Source: Lachnospiraceae bacterium
GTDB taxonomy: Bacteria; Bacillota; Clostridia; Lachnospirales; Lachnospiraceae
NCBI GenBank assembly: GCA_902363555.1
Contig: CABJAM010000003.1
Coordinates: 372,001-436,000, forward strand
DNA: 64,000 nucleotides
Direction of reading: 5' to 3'
The notes below the pieces were generated by a model. The model was given only the letters and a program-made list of their open reading frames with translations. It was not told where the DNA came from and did not search any database. Position 1 is the stretch's first letter. Each line of letters begins with the position of its first letter. Made by a program: the position numbers and the translations under genes. Positions 32,568 through 41,546 of this stretch are shown in pieces.

Positions 32568-33149
32568 ATGAAAAAAATAATGATATTAATATTCTCAACA
32601 CTGATGATCTTCTCGCTTATGGCATGCTCTGCATCTCAGAAGGATGTATCCGGCACGGACCAAAATAAGACAAAGGATACTGCGGCTGGAAATACTCAGG
32701 CCGGAGATGATCAAACGGAGGAGGTTTTTGGAAAGGTTTCATCCATTGTGGGAAATGAACTTGCTCTAGATGTTGCAAAGATGCCGGAGGAATATCTCAA
32801 TGGGCCTGAAAACGAGGACGATGGCGCGGCTATGGATGGTGGAAGCGGAGAAGTAACGATTAGTGGTCAGGGAAGTGGAGACGGAAACGACAGCGGTTCC
32901 AATGAGGATTCGCCGCAGATTGCCATGATCGGGAAAAATGGCGGTGTGCAGATGATCAACCCGGATGATATACCGAAAATGGAACTGGAATATACCGGTG
33001 AGCAAAGAAAGCTTACGATCCCCGCAGGACTTCCGGTGACTGATGCCTATGGCAATGCTATGAAATCTTCGGATCTGAAGGAGGGCAATGTCCTTAAAAT
33101 TTCCTTTACCCCGGAGGGCACAATTTCTTCGATTGATGTTATGGAGTAG
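32568..33149 (+). CDS. Lipoprotein of the efflux operon
   Basis: A 193-residue lipoprotein with signal MKKIMILIFSTLMIFSLMAC (lipobox LMAC, Cys about residue 20). The mature part begins with a Thr/Asp-rich linker, then EVFGKVSSIVGNELALDVAKMP, an acidic Gly/Ser-rich loop, and a C-terminal domain ending KEGNVLKISFTPEGTISSIDVME that looks like an OB-type small beta-barrel. I know no name for it. Located between permease and ATPase, it may cap or modulate the pump. The ATG at 32568 is behind AAAGGAAGAATTAAA. Confidence 0.8.
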   Translation: MKKIMILIFSTLMIFSLMACSASQKDVSGTDQNKTKDTAAGNTQAGDDQTEEVFGKVSSIVGNELALDVAKMPEEYLNGPENEDDGAAMDGGSGEVTISGQGSGDGNDSGSNEDSPQIAMIGKNGGVQMINPDDIPKMELEYTGEQRKLTIPAGLPVTDAYGNAMKSSDLKEGNVLKISFTPEGTISSIDVME

Positions 33150-33152
33150 GCG

Positions 33153-33798
<646 letters not shown>

Positions 33799-33821
<23 letters not shown>

Positions 33822-34374
33822 CGCCTTCATCCAGTCTGGCCACTCTGGCTAAAGAGTAGACATTAAGACCCTGGTCGATGAGTCTCTGGCGACCCTTCTG
33901 AAAGGATTTTTCAATAAGAATACCGATGCCGGCAATCTTTGCTCCGGCGGTCTGTGCCAGACGGACAGCGCCGGTGGCGGCTTCACCGTTGGCAAGGAAA
34001 TCATCCACGATAAGTACAGTGTCATTTTCATTGACATAATCCAGTGACAGCGTCAGCTCATAGCTCGTGCCCTTGGTAAAGGATGTGATATTCGTCTGAG
34101 CAACATTGCTGTTGAGAATTTTAGAGGTCTGCTTTTTAAGTATGATCATAGGCACGCCCAGATGCATGGCGGTGTAAACGCTTGGGGCGATACCGGAGCT
34201 TTCGATGGTAAGGACCTTCGTCACATGACAGTCTTTAAAATAACGGGCAAACTCCTTTCCAATTTCATTCATCAGATCAGGGTCTACCTGGTGGTTAATA
34301 AAACTGTCCACTTTCAATATGGACGTACTGAGCGCTCTGCCCTCGGCTAGGATTTTATCTTCTAATAGTTTCAA
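33799..34374 (-). CDS. xpt: Xanthine phosphoribosyltransferase
   Basis: Xpt joins xanthine to PRPP to make XMP. The open frame starts further upstream, but the family start KLLEDKILAEGRAL and the GAGGTGAG site both point to TTG at 34374, giving 191 residues, the normal length. Motifs are TIESSGIAPSVYTAMHLG (purine hood region), and the PRPP-binding loop TVLIVDDFLANGEAATG. It is convergent with, and overlaps, the ABC ATPase gene. Its leader holds a 13-bp hairpin rather than a recognisable purine riboswitch. Confidence 0.94.
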
Positions 34375-34399
34375 ATATCTCACCTCAAAATTATTGTAC

Positions 34400-34434
34400 A
34401 AATAGCAGTGCACCGTTATGCTGCACTGCTATTT
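34400..34434 (-). promoter_or_regulatory. Leader hairpin of xpt
   Basis: AAATAGCAGTGCA (34400) and its exact inverse at 34422-34434 form a 13-bp stem with a 9-base loop between the xpt promoter and start. No T tract follows on the xpt strand, so it is not a plain terminator; it could stabilise the mRNA or be part of a regulatory structure. Confidence 0.6.
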
Positions 34435-34445
34435 GCCTTTCGGAC

Positions 34446-34454
34446 ATTATATCA
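34446..34454 (-). promoter_or_regulatory. Extended -10 promoter of xpt
   Basis: On the minus strand the sequence TGATATAAT gives a TGn extended -10 just upstream of the leader hairpin. The -35 is poor. Confidence 0.6.
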
Positions 34455-34518
34455 CAGAATATGTCGAAATAAAAGAACTAAAAATTATTAATTATTTCAC
34501 AAACCCAACATATTTATT

Positions 34519-34547
34519 TTGTATACTAATGTTAAATTTGATATAAT
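34519..34547 (+). promoter_or_regulatory. Promoter of the second two-component system
   Basis: TTGTAT, 17 bases, then TATAAT, with TG at the extended position (TGATATAAT). It lies about 75 bases before the response-regulator start. Confidence 0.75.
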
Positions 34548-34550
34548 ATA

Positions 34551-34580
34551 GTAACGGTTCGGCTCCCTCTGAACTGTTAT
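34551..34580 (+). repeat. Short dispersed hairpin, copy 1
   Basis: TAACGGTTC and GAACTGTTA pair around a loop GGCTCCCTCT in the regulator's leader. Related hairpins at 41500 and 44701. Confidence 0.65.
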
Positions 34581-34621
34581 AAAAATATATAAAATTTGAT
34601 AAATTCCTGTGAGGTGCAGTT

Positions 34622-35302
34622 ATGGAAAATTTAAAAATTCTCGTGGTTGATGATGAGAGCCGTATGAGGAAGCTGGTAAAGGATTTTTTGTCGAAAAAGG
34701 GCTACGACGTGATCGAGGCGGAAAACGGCGAGGAGGCTGTGGACAAATTTTTTGAGACAAAGGATATCGCACTGATCTTATTAGATGTTATGATGCCAAA
34801 GATGGATGGCTGGGAGGTTTGCCGGGAAATACGGAAGATGTCTCAGGTGCCTATCATTATGCTGACGGCCAAAAGTGATGAGAAGGATGAGCTTCTCGGC
34901 TTTGAGCTGGGCGTGGATGAATACATTACTAAGCCGTTCAGCCCGAAGATCCTTGTGGCCAGAGTCGAGGCTATTTTACGCCGGACCAATGTGATCGGTC
35001 CGGACGATATTATCGAGATCGGCGGAATCCGTCTGAATAAGGCCGCGCACGAGGTGACCATCGACGGCGAGTCTGTGGAGCTGAGTTTTAAGGAGTTTGA
35101 GCTTCTCACATATTTTGTGACAAACCAGGGTGTGGCCCTTTCCAGAGAGCGTATATTAAACAATGTATGGAATTATGATTACTTTGGCGATGCCCGCACC
35201 ATTGACACCCATGTGAAGAAGCTGCGCAGCAAGCTAAAGGATAAGGGGGAGTATATCAAAACCATCTGGGGTATGGGCTATAAATTCGAGGTTTCGAAAT
35301 AG
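34622..35302 (+). CDS. OmpR-family response regulator
   Basis: A 226-residue regulator of the PhoP/ResD type. Receiver: KILVVDDESRMRKLVKDFL, acceptor Asp in IALILLDVMMPKMDGW, YITKPFSPKILVARVEAIL. DNA-binding winged helix: ESVELSFKEFELLTYFVTNQGVALSRERIL to KTIWGMGYKFEVSK. It is followed by its sensor kinase 38 bases later. Promoter and a short hairpin precede it. The stimulus is not evident. Confidence 0.95.
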   Translation: MENLKILVVDDESRMRKLVKDFLSKKGYDVIEAENGEEAVDKFFETKDIALILLDVMMPKMDGWEVCREIRKMSQVPIIMLTAKSDEKDELLGFELGVDEYITKPFSPKILVARVEAILRRTNVIGPDDIIEIGGIRLNKAAHEVTIDGESVELSFKEFELLTYFVTNQGVALSRERILNNVWNYDYFGDARTIDTHVKKLRSKLKDKGEYIKTIWGMGYKFEVSK

Positions 35303-35340
35303 CATGCTCCGGGAAAAATACTTTGAAAAGGGTGGTACCC

Positions 35341-36936
35341 ATGAATAAATCCCTGAGATTAAAATTATCGATGATGTTGATGGTCATCGTCCTTGGCATC
35401 GTTGTGTGCAGCAACCTGATCAGCGGCCTGTTTTTAGGTGATTATTACTTATATAGTAAGCAGAAGTCGCTCATTGAAACTTATAACGATATCAACCGCG
35501 TTTATACATTGAATGATGCGATCATCAGTGGCAGCGAAAATACTGACAGTATCCAGGTTGCATTGCTGCTCGATGAAGAATTTCAAAACAGCCTGGAGCG
35601 TATCAGTGAAAGCCGCGGTATGTCGATTTTGATATTTCGTCTGAAAAGGATACAAACCAATATACTTGATATGACAAATAAGCGCGTTTATATGTACCCC
35701 ATTTATTCATCTATGGGAAACCAGCAGTATGATATCGATAATCCCGAGCAAAAAAATATGTTTCAAGATTTTTGGAGTGGAAAGGGAACGACGCTCAAAG
35801 AGACTCAGGACTATCAGATTACGAAAATGTATGTTCAGCGTTTGGGGAATGACTATATTTATTTATCGGCGTTCCTGGATAATGGTGACAGTATTTTACT
35901 GCGTGCCTCCGTGGACAGTATTGAAAACAGCGTGAATTTATCCAATCGGTTCTCCATGTATATTTCACTGATCATGCTTGTAGCCGGGGCGATCATCGTC
36001 TACATCATTTCCAGAAACTTTACACAGCCCATCCTGGATCTGGCGCAGATCGCCGCGCATATGTCAGAGCTGGACTTTACCACAAAATATGAGGTGGGGC
36101 GGCAGGATGAGATTGGTGTACTGGGCAACAGCATGAATTACCTGTCCACCACGCTGGAGACGACGCTGGGTGAGCTGAAGCTGGCCAATGCCCGGCTGCA
36201 AAAGGATTTGGACCGCAAAACACAGATTGATAATATGCGCACGGAATTTTTGTCCAATGTTTCCCACGAGCTCAAGACCCCCATTGCCCTCATCCAGGGC
36301 TACGCGGAAGGCCTGATGGAAAATATCAACGACGATGAGGAAAGCCGGAATTTTTACTGTGACGTGATCATGGACGAGGCGTCCAAGATGAACAATATTG
36401 TCAAAAAGCTGCTGAGTCTGAACCAGCTTGAATTTGGCGAGAACAATATTAATATGGAGCATTTTGACGTGGCCGGCGTCATAAAAAATATGCTGTCGGC
36501 ATCCGATATACTATTCAAGCAAAAAGAAGTAACTCTGGAATTTCAGTCGGAAGCGGAGGTTTATGCCTGGGCCGATGTTTATATGGTGGAGGAAGTGTTC
36601 AATAACTATCTTTCCAATGCATTTAATCATGTGGACGGCGAGAAACGCATACAGGTGCGCATTAAAAAGGATGAGCAGCATGTGCGGGTCTCGGTATTTA
36701 ATACCGGCCATCCTATTCCTGAGGACGATATTGATAAAATCTGGGGTAAATTTTATAAGGTGGATAAGGCGCGCACCCGAGAGTATGGCGGCAGCGGTGT
36801 CGGTCTGTCCATTGTCAAGGCCACCATGGACCTGCTGGGCCAGGCCTACGGTGTGGAAAATAAAGAAAACGGCGTGGAATTTTGGTTTGAACTGGATGCG
36901 ACCAATGGCGTTCCCGCGATAAGGGATCAGAAATAA
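35341..36936 (+). CDS. Sensor histidine kinase
   Basis: About 531 residues. First membrane helix SMMLMVIVLGIVVCSNLISGLFL, an extracellular sensor domain of about 170 residues, second helix SLIMLVAGAIIVYIISRNF, HAMP (TQPILDLAQIAAHMSEL), coiled coil, H-box LSNVSHELKTPIALIQGYAEG, N-box FNNYLSNAFNHVDG, and the ATP lid (NTGHPIPEDDIDKIW, GGSGVGLSIVKA). I choose the ATG at 35341 after GGGTGG. It is paired with the upstream regulator. GHKL motifs are intact. Confidence 0.93.
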   Translation: MNKSLRLKLSMMLMVIVLGIVVCSNLISGLFLGDYYLYSKQKSLIETYNDINRVYTLNDAIISGSENTDSIQVALLLDEEFQNSLERISESRGMSILIFRLKRIQTNILDMTNKRVYMYPIYSSMGNQQYDIDNPEQKNMFQDFWSGKGTTLKETQDYQITKMYVQRLGNDYIYLSAFLDNGDSILLRASVDSIENSVNLSNRFSMYISLIMLVAGAIIVYIISRNFTQPILDLAQIAAHMSELDFTTKYEVGRQDEIGVLGNSMNYLSTTLETTLGELKLANARLQKDLDRKTQIDNMRTEFLSNVSHELKTPIALIQGYAEGLMENINDDEESRNFYCDVIMDEASKMNNIVKKLLSLNQLEFGENNINMEHFDVAGVIKNMLSASDILFKQKEVTLEFQSEAEVYAWADVYMVEEVFNNYLSNAFNHVDGEKRIQVRIKKDEQHVRVSVFNTGHPIPEDDIDKIWGKFYKVDKARTREYGGSGVGLSIVKATMDLLGQAYGVENKENGVEFWFELDATNGVPAIRDQK

Positions 36937-36999
36937 AAAAAGCCGGTATATACGGCCAGGCAGATTCACACATCTGCACATCCGTATATGCCGGCTTTC
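36937..36999. terminator. Bidirectional terminator
   Basis: AAAGCCGGTATATACGG pairs with CCGTATATGCCGGCTTT, with A and T runs on both sides, between the kinase gene and the convergent DUF6465 gene. A second hairpin GGCTTCAC/GTGAAGCC follows at 37006-37035. Confidence 0.85.
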
Positions 37000-37072
37000 T
37001 TCTGTGGCTTCACACCTGCGCAGGCAGGTGAAGCCGATGTCATAAATTATGTATCTGAGATGCGTCTTTGTA

Positions 37073-37270
37073 TTACAGTTCGATTTTGCCGGAAAAGTCA
37101 TCATTGATAACGTAGTAAGCGGCATTCTCTTCCGGTTTGATATACAGATTCAATGTCTTGATATCCTTCACTTTGTTTCCTTCAGCAACCCAGAGCTCTT
37201 TAGCTGCGGCAACAAGTGCTTTATCCTCTGTCTGCTTGCCGGCATATTCTACATATAAAGCTGTTTTCAT
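37073..37270 (-). CDS. DUF6465 family small protein
   Basis: A 65-residue protein, MKTALYVEYAGKQTEDKALV to the end VINDDFSGKIEL. I recognise the DUF6465 pattern: an N-terminal aromatic strand, a helix containing AAKELW, then KTLNLYIKPEENAAYYVIND. I place the start at the ATG at 37270, which is directly behind AAGGAGGATTACC; the longer frame is a membrane-like stretch with no ribosome site. The role is not known. Its convergent terminator is shared with the kinase gene. Confidence 0.85.
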   Translation of the reverse strand: MKTALYVEYAGKQTEDKALVAAAKELWVAEGNKVKDIKTLNLYIKPEENAAYYVINDDFSGKIEL

Positions 37271-37644
37271 GGTAATCCTCCTTAAGAAAATCAATGAAAA
37301 TAATGACATTGCTATCATAGTATAAATCGTCAGCCATTGCAAACATTAATTTTCTTCGGGCTTAAGTGCGGATTAAAAAAATAACAAAGTTTTTCGGTAA
37401 AAAGCCCCCAATTTCAAAATATCCGAAGAAAAGTTTATTCTCCGGACAAAATGCAATTGTAAATTTCAAATAAAATTGATAAAATAATTTTATGTTTGTG
37501 AATGAAAACGTAGAAAAAAACCGGGATTTTCTTAAATGTAGGAATTGCTCTGTAAAAATGCATGGATTTCAGTTAAAATAGATATATGACAATAACTCAA
37601 TAGTCCCCCGGAACTGTTACATACGAATAAAGGAGTTGGATAAA
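37271..37644. other. AT-rich intergenic region, no gene
   Basis: A 374-base divergent gap. It must hold the promoters of DUF6465 (minus strand, a possible TATACT at 37319-37324) and of hisHF. It includes a poor half of the short dispersed hairpin (GGAACTGTTAC at 37611-37621). No coding sequence seen. Confidence 0.5.
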
Positions 37645-38250
37645 ATGATCGCAATAATTGATTATGATGCCGGTAATTTAAAAAGCGTGGAAAAAGCGTT
37701 GGATCATCTGGGAGAAACGCCGGTGATCACCCGTGACCGGGATGAGATCCTGGCGGCGGATAAGGTAGTGCTGCCCGGTGTGGGCGCTTTTGGCGACGCC
37801 ATGGACAAGCTGCACAAATACGACCTTGTAAATACGATCTATGACGTTGTCGATAAAAAGACACCGTTTATGGGGATCTGCCTTGGGCTGCAGCTTATGT
37901 TTGAGCGCAGCGATGAGAGCGACGGCGTCCGCGGCCTTGGGCTGCTGCCCGGGGAAATATTAAAAATCCCGCCGTCCGGTGATCTTAAAATCCCTCATAT
38001 GGGCTGGAATTCACTGTCGATCCGCCCGGGAACACGTCTTTTTGAAGGAATCGACGATCAGGCTTACGTTTATTTTGTCCACTCCTATTACTTAAAAGCA
38101 GCCCATGCGGATGATGTGGCGGCCAGCACCTTTTACAGTGTGGATATCCATGCCGCAGTGGAGCATGAAAATATTTTTGCCTGTCAGTTCCACCCGGAGA
38201 AAAGCAGTGATGTAGGTTTGAAAATACTTAAAAATTTTGCAGCATTATAG
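37645..38250 (+). CDS. hisH: Imidazole glycerol phosphate synthase subunit HisH
   Basis: The glutaminase subunit that supplies ammonia to HisF in histidine synthesis, 201 residues. Catalytic triad: Cys in FMGICLGLQLMFE, and the FHPEKSS His and Glu near the end. The ATG at 37645 is behind AAAGGAG. It is followed 9 bases after its stop by hisF. The other his genes are absent from this window. Confidence 0.97.
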   Translation: MIAIIDYDAGNLKSVEKALDHLGETPVITRDRDEILAADKVVLPGVGAFGDAMDKLHKYDLVNTIYDVVDKKTPFMGICLGLQLMFERSDESDGVRGLGLLPGEILKIPPSGDLKIPHMGWNSLSIRPGTRLFEGIDDQAYVYFVHSYYLKAAHADDVAASTFYSVDIHAAVEHENIFACQFHPEKSSDVGLKILKNFAAL

Positions 38251-38259
38251 GAGGCGGCT

Positions 38260-39021
38260 ATGTTTACAAAAAGAATTATTCCGTGCCTGGATGTCAATGA
38301 CGGAAGGGTCGTTAAGGGTGTCAATTTTGTCAATTTAAAGGATGCCGGTGATCCGGTGGAAATCGCCGCGGCCTATGATAAGGCCGGTGCGGATGAGGTA
38401 GTGTTTCTCGATATTACCGCTTCCAGCGACAGCCGTAATACGGTGGTAGAGCTTGTGCGCAAGGTTGCGCAGAAGGTATTTATCCCATTTACTGTCGGCG
38501 GGGGTATCCGCACCGTGGAGGATTTTCGCGTATTGCTGAGGGAAGGCGCCGACAAGATTTCCATTAATTCATCGGCCATCAATACGCCGGAGCTGATCAG
38601 TCAGGCGGCGCTGAAATTCGGCAGCCAATGCGTCGTTGTGGCCATTGACGCCCGACGCAGGGAGGACGGCAGCGGATGGAATGTCTATAAAAATGGCGGA
38701 CGTATCGATACGGGGCTGGATGCGGTGGATTGGGCCATTAAGGCTGTGGGTATGGGCGCCGGAGAGATTCTGCTGACGAGCATGGACTGTGACGGCACAA
38801 AGGCCGGCTATGATATTACCCTGACGCGGACCATTGCCGAAAATGTACCGGTGCCGGTGATCGCCTCCGGAGGGGCAGGAACGATGGAGCATTTTTATGA
38901 TGCCCTCACCGAAGGAAAGGCGGATGCCGCACTGGCTGCATCGCTGTTTCACTACAAAGAGATGGAAATTTGCGATTTAAAACGCTATCTGGACGGCCGC
39001 GGCGTTGCCGTCAGGCTATAA
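38260..39021 (+). CDS. hisF: Imidazole glycerol phosphate synthase subunit HisF
   Basis: The cyclase subunit, 253 residues, a TIM barrel that forms IGP and AICAR. The N-terminal RIIPCLDVNDGRVVKGVNF has the catalytic Asp11; Asp130 lies in VVVAIDARR; phosphate loops are GGGIRT and ASGGAGT. It is translated with hisH. Both genes are full length. Confidence 0.98.
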   Translation: MFTKRIIPCLDVNDGRVVKGVNFVNLKDAGDPVEIAAAYDKAGADEVVFLDITASSDSRNTVVELVRKVAQKVFIPFTVGGGIRTVEDFRVLLREGADKISINSSAINTPELISQAALKFGSQCVVVAIDARRREDGSGWNVYKNGGRIDTGLDAVDWAIKAVGMGAGEILLTSMDCDGTKAGYDITLTRTIAENVPVPVIASGGAGTMEHFYDALTEGKADAALAASLFHYKEMEICDLKRYLDGRGVAVRL

Positions 39022-39051
39022 TTGCTAAAAATTATAATAAACAGGAGATTA

Positions 39052-39735
39052 ATGACCATGGGAATGATAGAGAATGACTGGCTGGAGGCTGTGGGAAGTG
39101 AATTCAGAAAGCCTTACTATAAGCAGCTTTATACGTTTATCCGGGAGGAGTACAATACGCGGATCGTTTATCCGCCGGCAGATGAGATATTTAATGCGTT
39201 TCATTTTACACCCCTCCACCAGGTGAAGGTGGTGATCCTGGGGCAGGACCCGTACCATAATGCGCACCAGGCGCATGGCCTGAGCTTTTCGGTAAAGCCG
39301 GAGATGAAGGAACTGCCGCCGTCTCTTGTGAATATTTATCAGGAGCTCCATGATGATCTGGGCTGCTATATTCCAAATAACGGATATTTGAAAAAATGGG
39401 CGGACCAGGGCGTGCTCATGCTCAATACTGTGCTGACCGTGCGTGCCCATCAGGCCAATTCCCATCAGGGCAGGGGCTGGGAGCAGTTTACCGACGCGGT
39501 CATCGAAGCAGTCAATGCCCAGGAGCGGCCGATCGTGTTTATTCTCTGGGGTCGGCCGGCGCAGTCCAAAATCCCCATGTTGACCAATCCGCAGCATTTA
39601 ATATTAAAAGCGCCCCATCCCAGTCCGCTGTCGGCTTTCCGGGGCTTTTTCGGGAGCCGTCCGTTCAGCCAGACCAACGACTTTTTAAAAGCCCATGGCG
39701 TGGAGCCGATCGACTGGCAGATCGAGAATATATAA
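39052..39735 (+). CDS. ung: Uracil-DNA glycosylase
   Basis: Family 1 UDG, about 227 residues, which removes uracil from DNA. Motifs: water-activating loop VVILGQDPYHNAHQAHGLSFSV, LNTVLTVRAHQANSHQGRGW, uracil-binding FILWGRPAQ, and the Leu-loop KAPHPSPLSAFRGFFG. The start could be the ATG at 39052 or at 39058; AGGAG lies 4 or 10 bases upstream. It lies 30 bases after hisF. Confidence 0.97.
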   Translation: MTMGMIENDWLEAVGSEFRKPYYKQLYTFIREEYNTRIVYPPADEIFNAFHFTPLHQVKVVILGQDPYHNAHQAHGLSFSVKPEMKELPPSLVNIYQELHDDLGCYIPNNGYLKKWADQGVLMLNTVLTVRAHQANSHQGRGWEQFTDAVIEAVNAQERPIVFILWGRPAQSKIPMLTNPQHLILKAPHPSPLSAFRGFFGSRPFSQTNDFLKAHGVEPIDWQIENI

Positions 39736-39749
39736 AGCCGCCGGGCAGA

Positions 39750-39788
39750 CGGGCACGCACGCGTTAATGCTGCGCGTTGGCGTGCCCG
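39750..39788 (+). terminator. GC-rich hairpin after ung
   Basis: CGGGCACGC pairs with GCGTGCCCG; no T tract, so a transcript-stabilising or weak termination role. Confidence 0.45.
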
Positions 39789-39828
39789 CTGATGACAAAG
39801 TATCAGCGGTTTGACAGAAAGGATGACA

Positions 39829-40677
39829 ATGATGTTGCATAAGCAGAAAATTCGCATGATCGGGCTGGATCTGGATGGCACGGTATACAATGATGCCAAG
39901 GAGATCACCCGTCCGGTGCGGGAAGCCATTGAAGCTGCAATCGATCGGGGCGTGGTCGTACTGCCTGCCACCGGCCGCCCGGTGGACGGCCTTCCCGAAG
40001 CTTTTTTGAAGATTCGGGGCGTGAGGTATGCTCTGACGAGTAATGGGGCTGCGATTATCGATTTGAGTACCGGGGAACGGATTTATGAGGATTGTATCCA
40101 GCCGGAAAAGGCTTCGGAAATCATGGGGAATATGCTGGAATACCGGGGGCTGTCGGAAACCTATATGGACGGAAAGTGCTATTCGGACCGGACTAATTTT
40201 GAAAATGCCATGAATTTTCGGGCGCTTCCAAAGGCTATGATGGATTATATCCGAAAGACCCGGATATTAGTTGATGAGCTTCCGGCGTTTATTTTGGATA
40301 TGAAAAAGCCGGTGGAAAAGCTACATATGATTTTTGGCGATATGGATATACGCCGTCAGGCTTTTGATGGACTTTGCGGCGCTTATCCCGAATTTACTAT
40401 AACAAGCGCGGCGCCGTTTAATATGGAGATCAATTCGCCGACCTGCAATAAGGGCAGCGGACTTTTAGCTCTGGGAAGGCTTCTGGGGATTGCTCCGGAG
40501 GAGATCATGGCCTGCGGGGATTCGGGAAATGATTACCCGATGATTTGTGCTGCGGGTTTTTCTGTAGCTATGGGGAATGCTCAGGACCGTATTAAAGAGG
40601 CGGCGGATTTTGTAACGAAGACCAATGAGGAGGACGGGGTGGCTTATGCGATCCGGAGGTTTGTGCTGGAGGCGTGA
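39829..40677 (+). CDS. Cof-type HAD phosphatase
   Basis: About 282 residues. HAD motif I is MIGLDLDGTVYND, motif II ALTSNGA, and motifs III/IV CNKGSGLLALGRLL and MACGDSGNDYPMICAAGFSVAMGNA, as in Cof/YidA-like sugar-phosphate phosphatases with a C2B cap. The substrate is unknown. Start ATG at 39829 (39823 is also possible) after AGAAAGG. It is the last gene before the second giant hairpin. Confidence 0.92.
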   Translation: MMLHKQKIRMIGLDLDGTVYNDAKEITRPVREAIEAAIDRGVVVLPATGRPVDGLPEAFLKIRGVRYALTSNGAAIIDLSTGERIYEDCIQPEKASEIMGNMLEYRGLSETYMDGKCYSDRTNFENAMNFRALPKAMMDYIRKTRILVDELPAFILDMKKPVEKLHMIFGDMDIRRQAFDGLCGAYPEFTITSAAPFNMEINSPTCNKGSGLLALGRLLGIAPEEIMACGDSGNDYPMICAAGFSVAMGNAQDRIKEAADFVTKTNEEDGVAYAIRRFVLEA

Positions 40678-40744
40678 GTGCAGAGATGGCGGTGCGCGGG
40701 CGTAGAATTGATGGCGCGCGGATGGTGCGCGGGTGGTTGAGCGG
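40678..40744 (+). other. GCGCGGGCG-rich spacer before hairpin B
   Basis: A short G-rich stretch with repeats of GCGCGGGCGTAG and GCGCGGATGGTG just after the phosphatase stop. It looks like degenerate copies of the first bases of the hairpin arm. No gene. Confidence 0.4.
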
Positions 40745-41067
40745 GCGTAGAGCTGCTGGCGAAGTGCGGGCGGCGGCTGTGCCGGTGGCGGCTTTGGGCC
40801 GGGATGCAGTGCGGTTTTTAGCTGCGGTTTCGCCCCTCAAGGGTTACTAATGGCCCGGAATTTTGCTAAGGGCAATCTTATGGGAAGAAAGTGAGTATTC
40901 TTATTTTCTTTTGCGTTCTACGGCTTTCTTCCCATAAGATTAACGCAAAGTTCCGGGCCATAAGTAACTCTATGAGGGGCTGCAATGCAGCTAAAAACCG
41001 CACTGCACCCCGGCCCAAAGCCTTCACCGGCACGGCCGCCGCCCACACTTCGCCAGCAGCTCTACGC
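40745..41067. repeat. Giant structured hairpin, copy B
   Basis: Arms of about 80 bases (from 40745 and up to 41067) pair with only a few mismatches. Inside come GCGGTTTCGCC (40824), an imperfect stem, TTTGCTAAGGGCAATCT (40862), a perfect 13-bp apical stem (40879-40891 with 40924-40936), GAGTATTCTT (40893) in the loop, AGATTAACGCAAA (40937) and GGCTGCAATGC (40978). The order and the loop motifs match copy A, while all stems differ in sequence and remain paired. This is the pattern of a conserved folded molecule. Confidence 0.85.
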
Positions 41068-41186
41068 GTCTACGTTCCGATGGTTTTTAGTGGCTGGTGC
41101 GTAATTGCTTTGGTTTATGAAATGGGCTGGGGGGCTTGGAATTGCTTTTATAGGGCTTTATTGAGAAAAATTTATCAATAAAAGGC

Positions 41187-41215
41187 TTGACAAATATTGG
41201 ATGTTAGCATATACT
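41187..41215 (+). promoter_or_regulatory. Promoter of the feo operon
   Basis: TTGACA, 17 bases, TATACT. The -10 lies inside a palindrome GTTAGCATATACTAAC (41203-41218) that resembles DtxR/IdeR-type sites. Confidence 0.85.
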
Positions 41216-41231
41216 AACCATGAAGTTGAGA

Positions 41232-41246
41232 TGAAAATGATTATCA
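41232..41246. promoter_or_regulatory. Fur box
   Basis: TGAAAATGATTATCA differs from the 7-1-7 consensus TGATAATNATTATCA at one base, directly downstream of the feo promoter. A fur-family gene is four genes downstream. Confidence 0.8.
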
Positions 41247-41282
41247 ATAACTATTAAACATTATATTAGAAAGGTGTGGTGG

Positions 41283-41498
41283 ATGATGCCTTTGACGATG
41301 GCGAGGACTGGGGAGCCCGGTGTTATTTGCAGGATCGGCGGTAAGGAGGAGACGCGCAGGTTTCTTGAGAATCTTGGGTTTGTGACGGGAGCTGCGGTGA
41401 CTGTGGTTTCTGAGATTGGCGGCAATATGATTGTAAATGTAAAGGAATCCAGAGTGGCTATAGGTAAAGATATGGCCAATAAAATTATGATTGGATAA
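41283..41498 (+). CDS. feoA: FeoA domain protein (first copy)
   Basis: About 71 residues of the FeoA SH3-like family, which helps the FeoB ferrous iron transporter. Core: GEPGVICRIGGKEETRRFLENLGFVTGAAVTVVSEIGGNMIVNV. ATG at 41283 (41286 also possible) after AAAGGTGTGG. It is the first gene behind the Fur box. A short hairpin separates it from the second feoA. Confidence 0.9.
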   Translation: MMPLTMARTGEPGVICRIGGKEETRRFLENLGFVTGAAVTVVSEIGGNMIVNVKESRVAIGKDMANKIMIG

Positions 41499-41499
41499 G

Positions 41500-41528
41500 G
41501 TAATAGTTCGGCCTGTCTGAAATGTTAC
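41500..41528 (+). repeat. Short dispersed hairpin, copy 2
   Basis: GTAATAGTTCGG and a matching CTGAAATGTTAC pair around a short loop between the two feoA genes. Related to 34551 and 44701. Confidence 0.6.
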
Positions 41529-41546
41529 CAGATAAGAGGTGAGAAT

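Noticed and set aside
34375..34621. Purine riboswitch upstream of xpt
   Set aside because: The three-way junction core with its conserved loop pairs was not found; only a 13-bp hairpin and a promoter are present.
37645..39021. hisHF as evidence of a non-histidine pathway
   Set aside because: Both subunits have all canonical catalytic residues, and scattered his genes are common in Clostridia.
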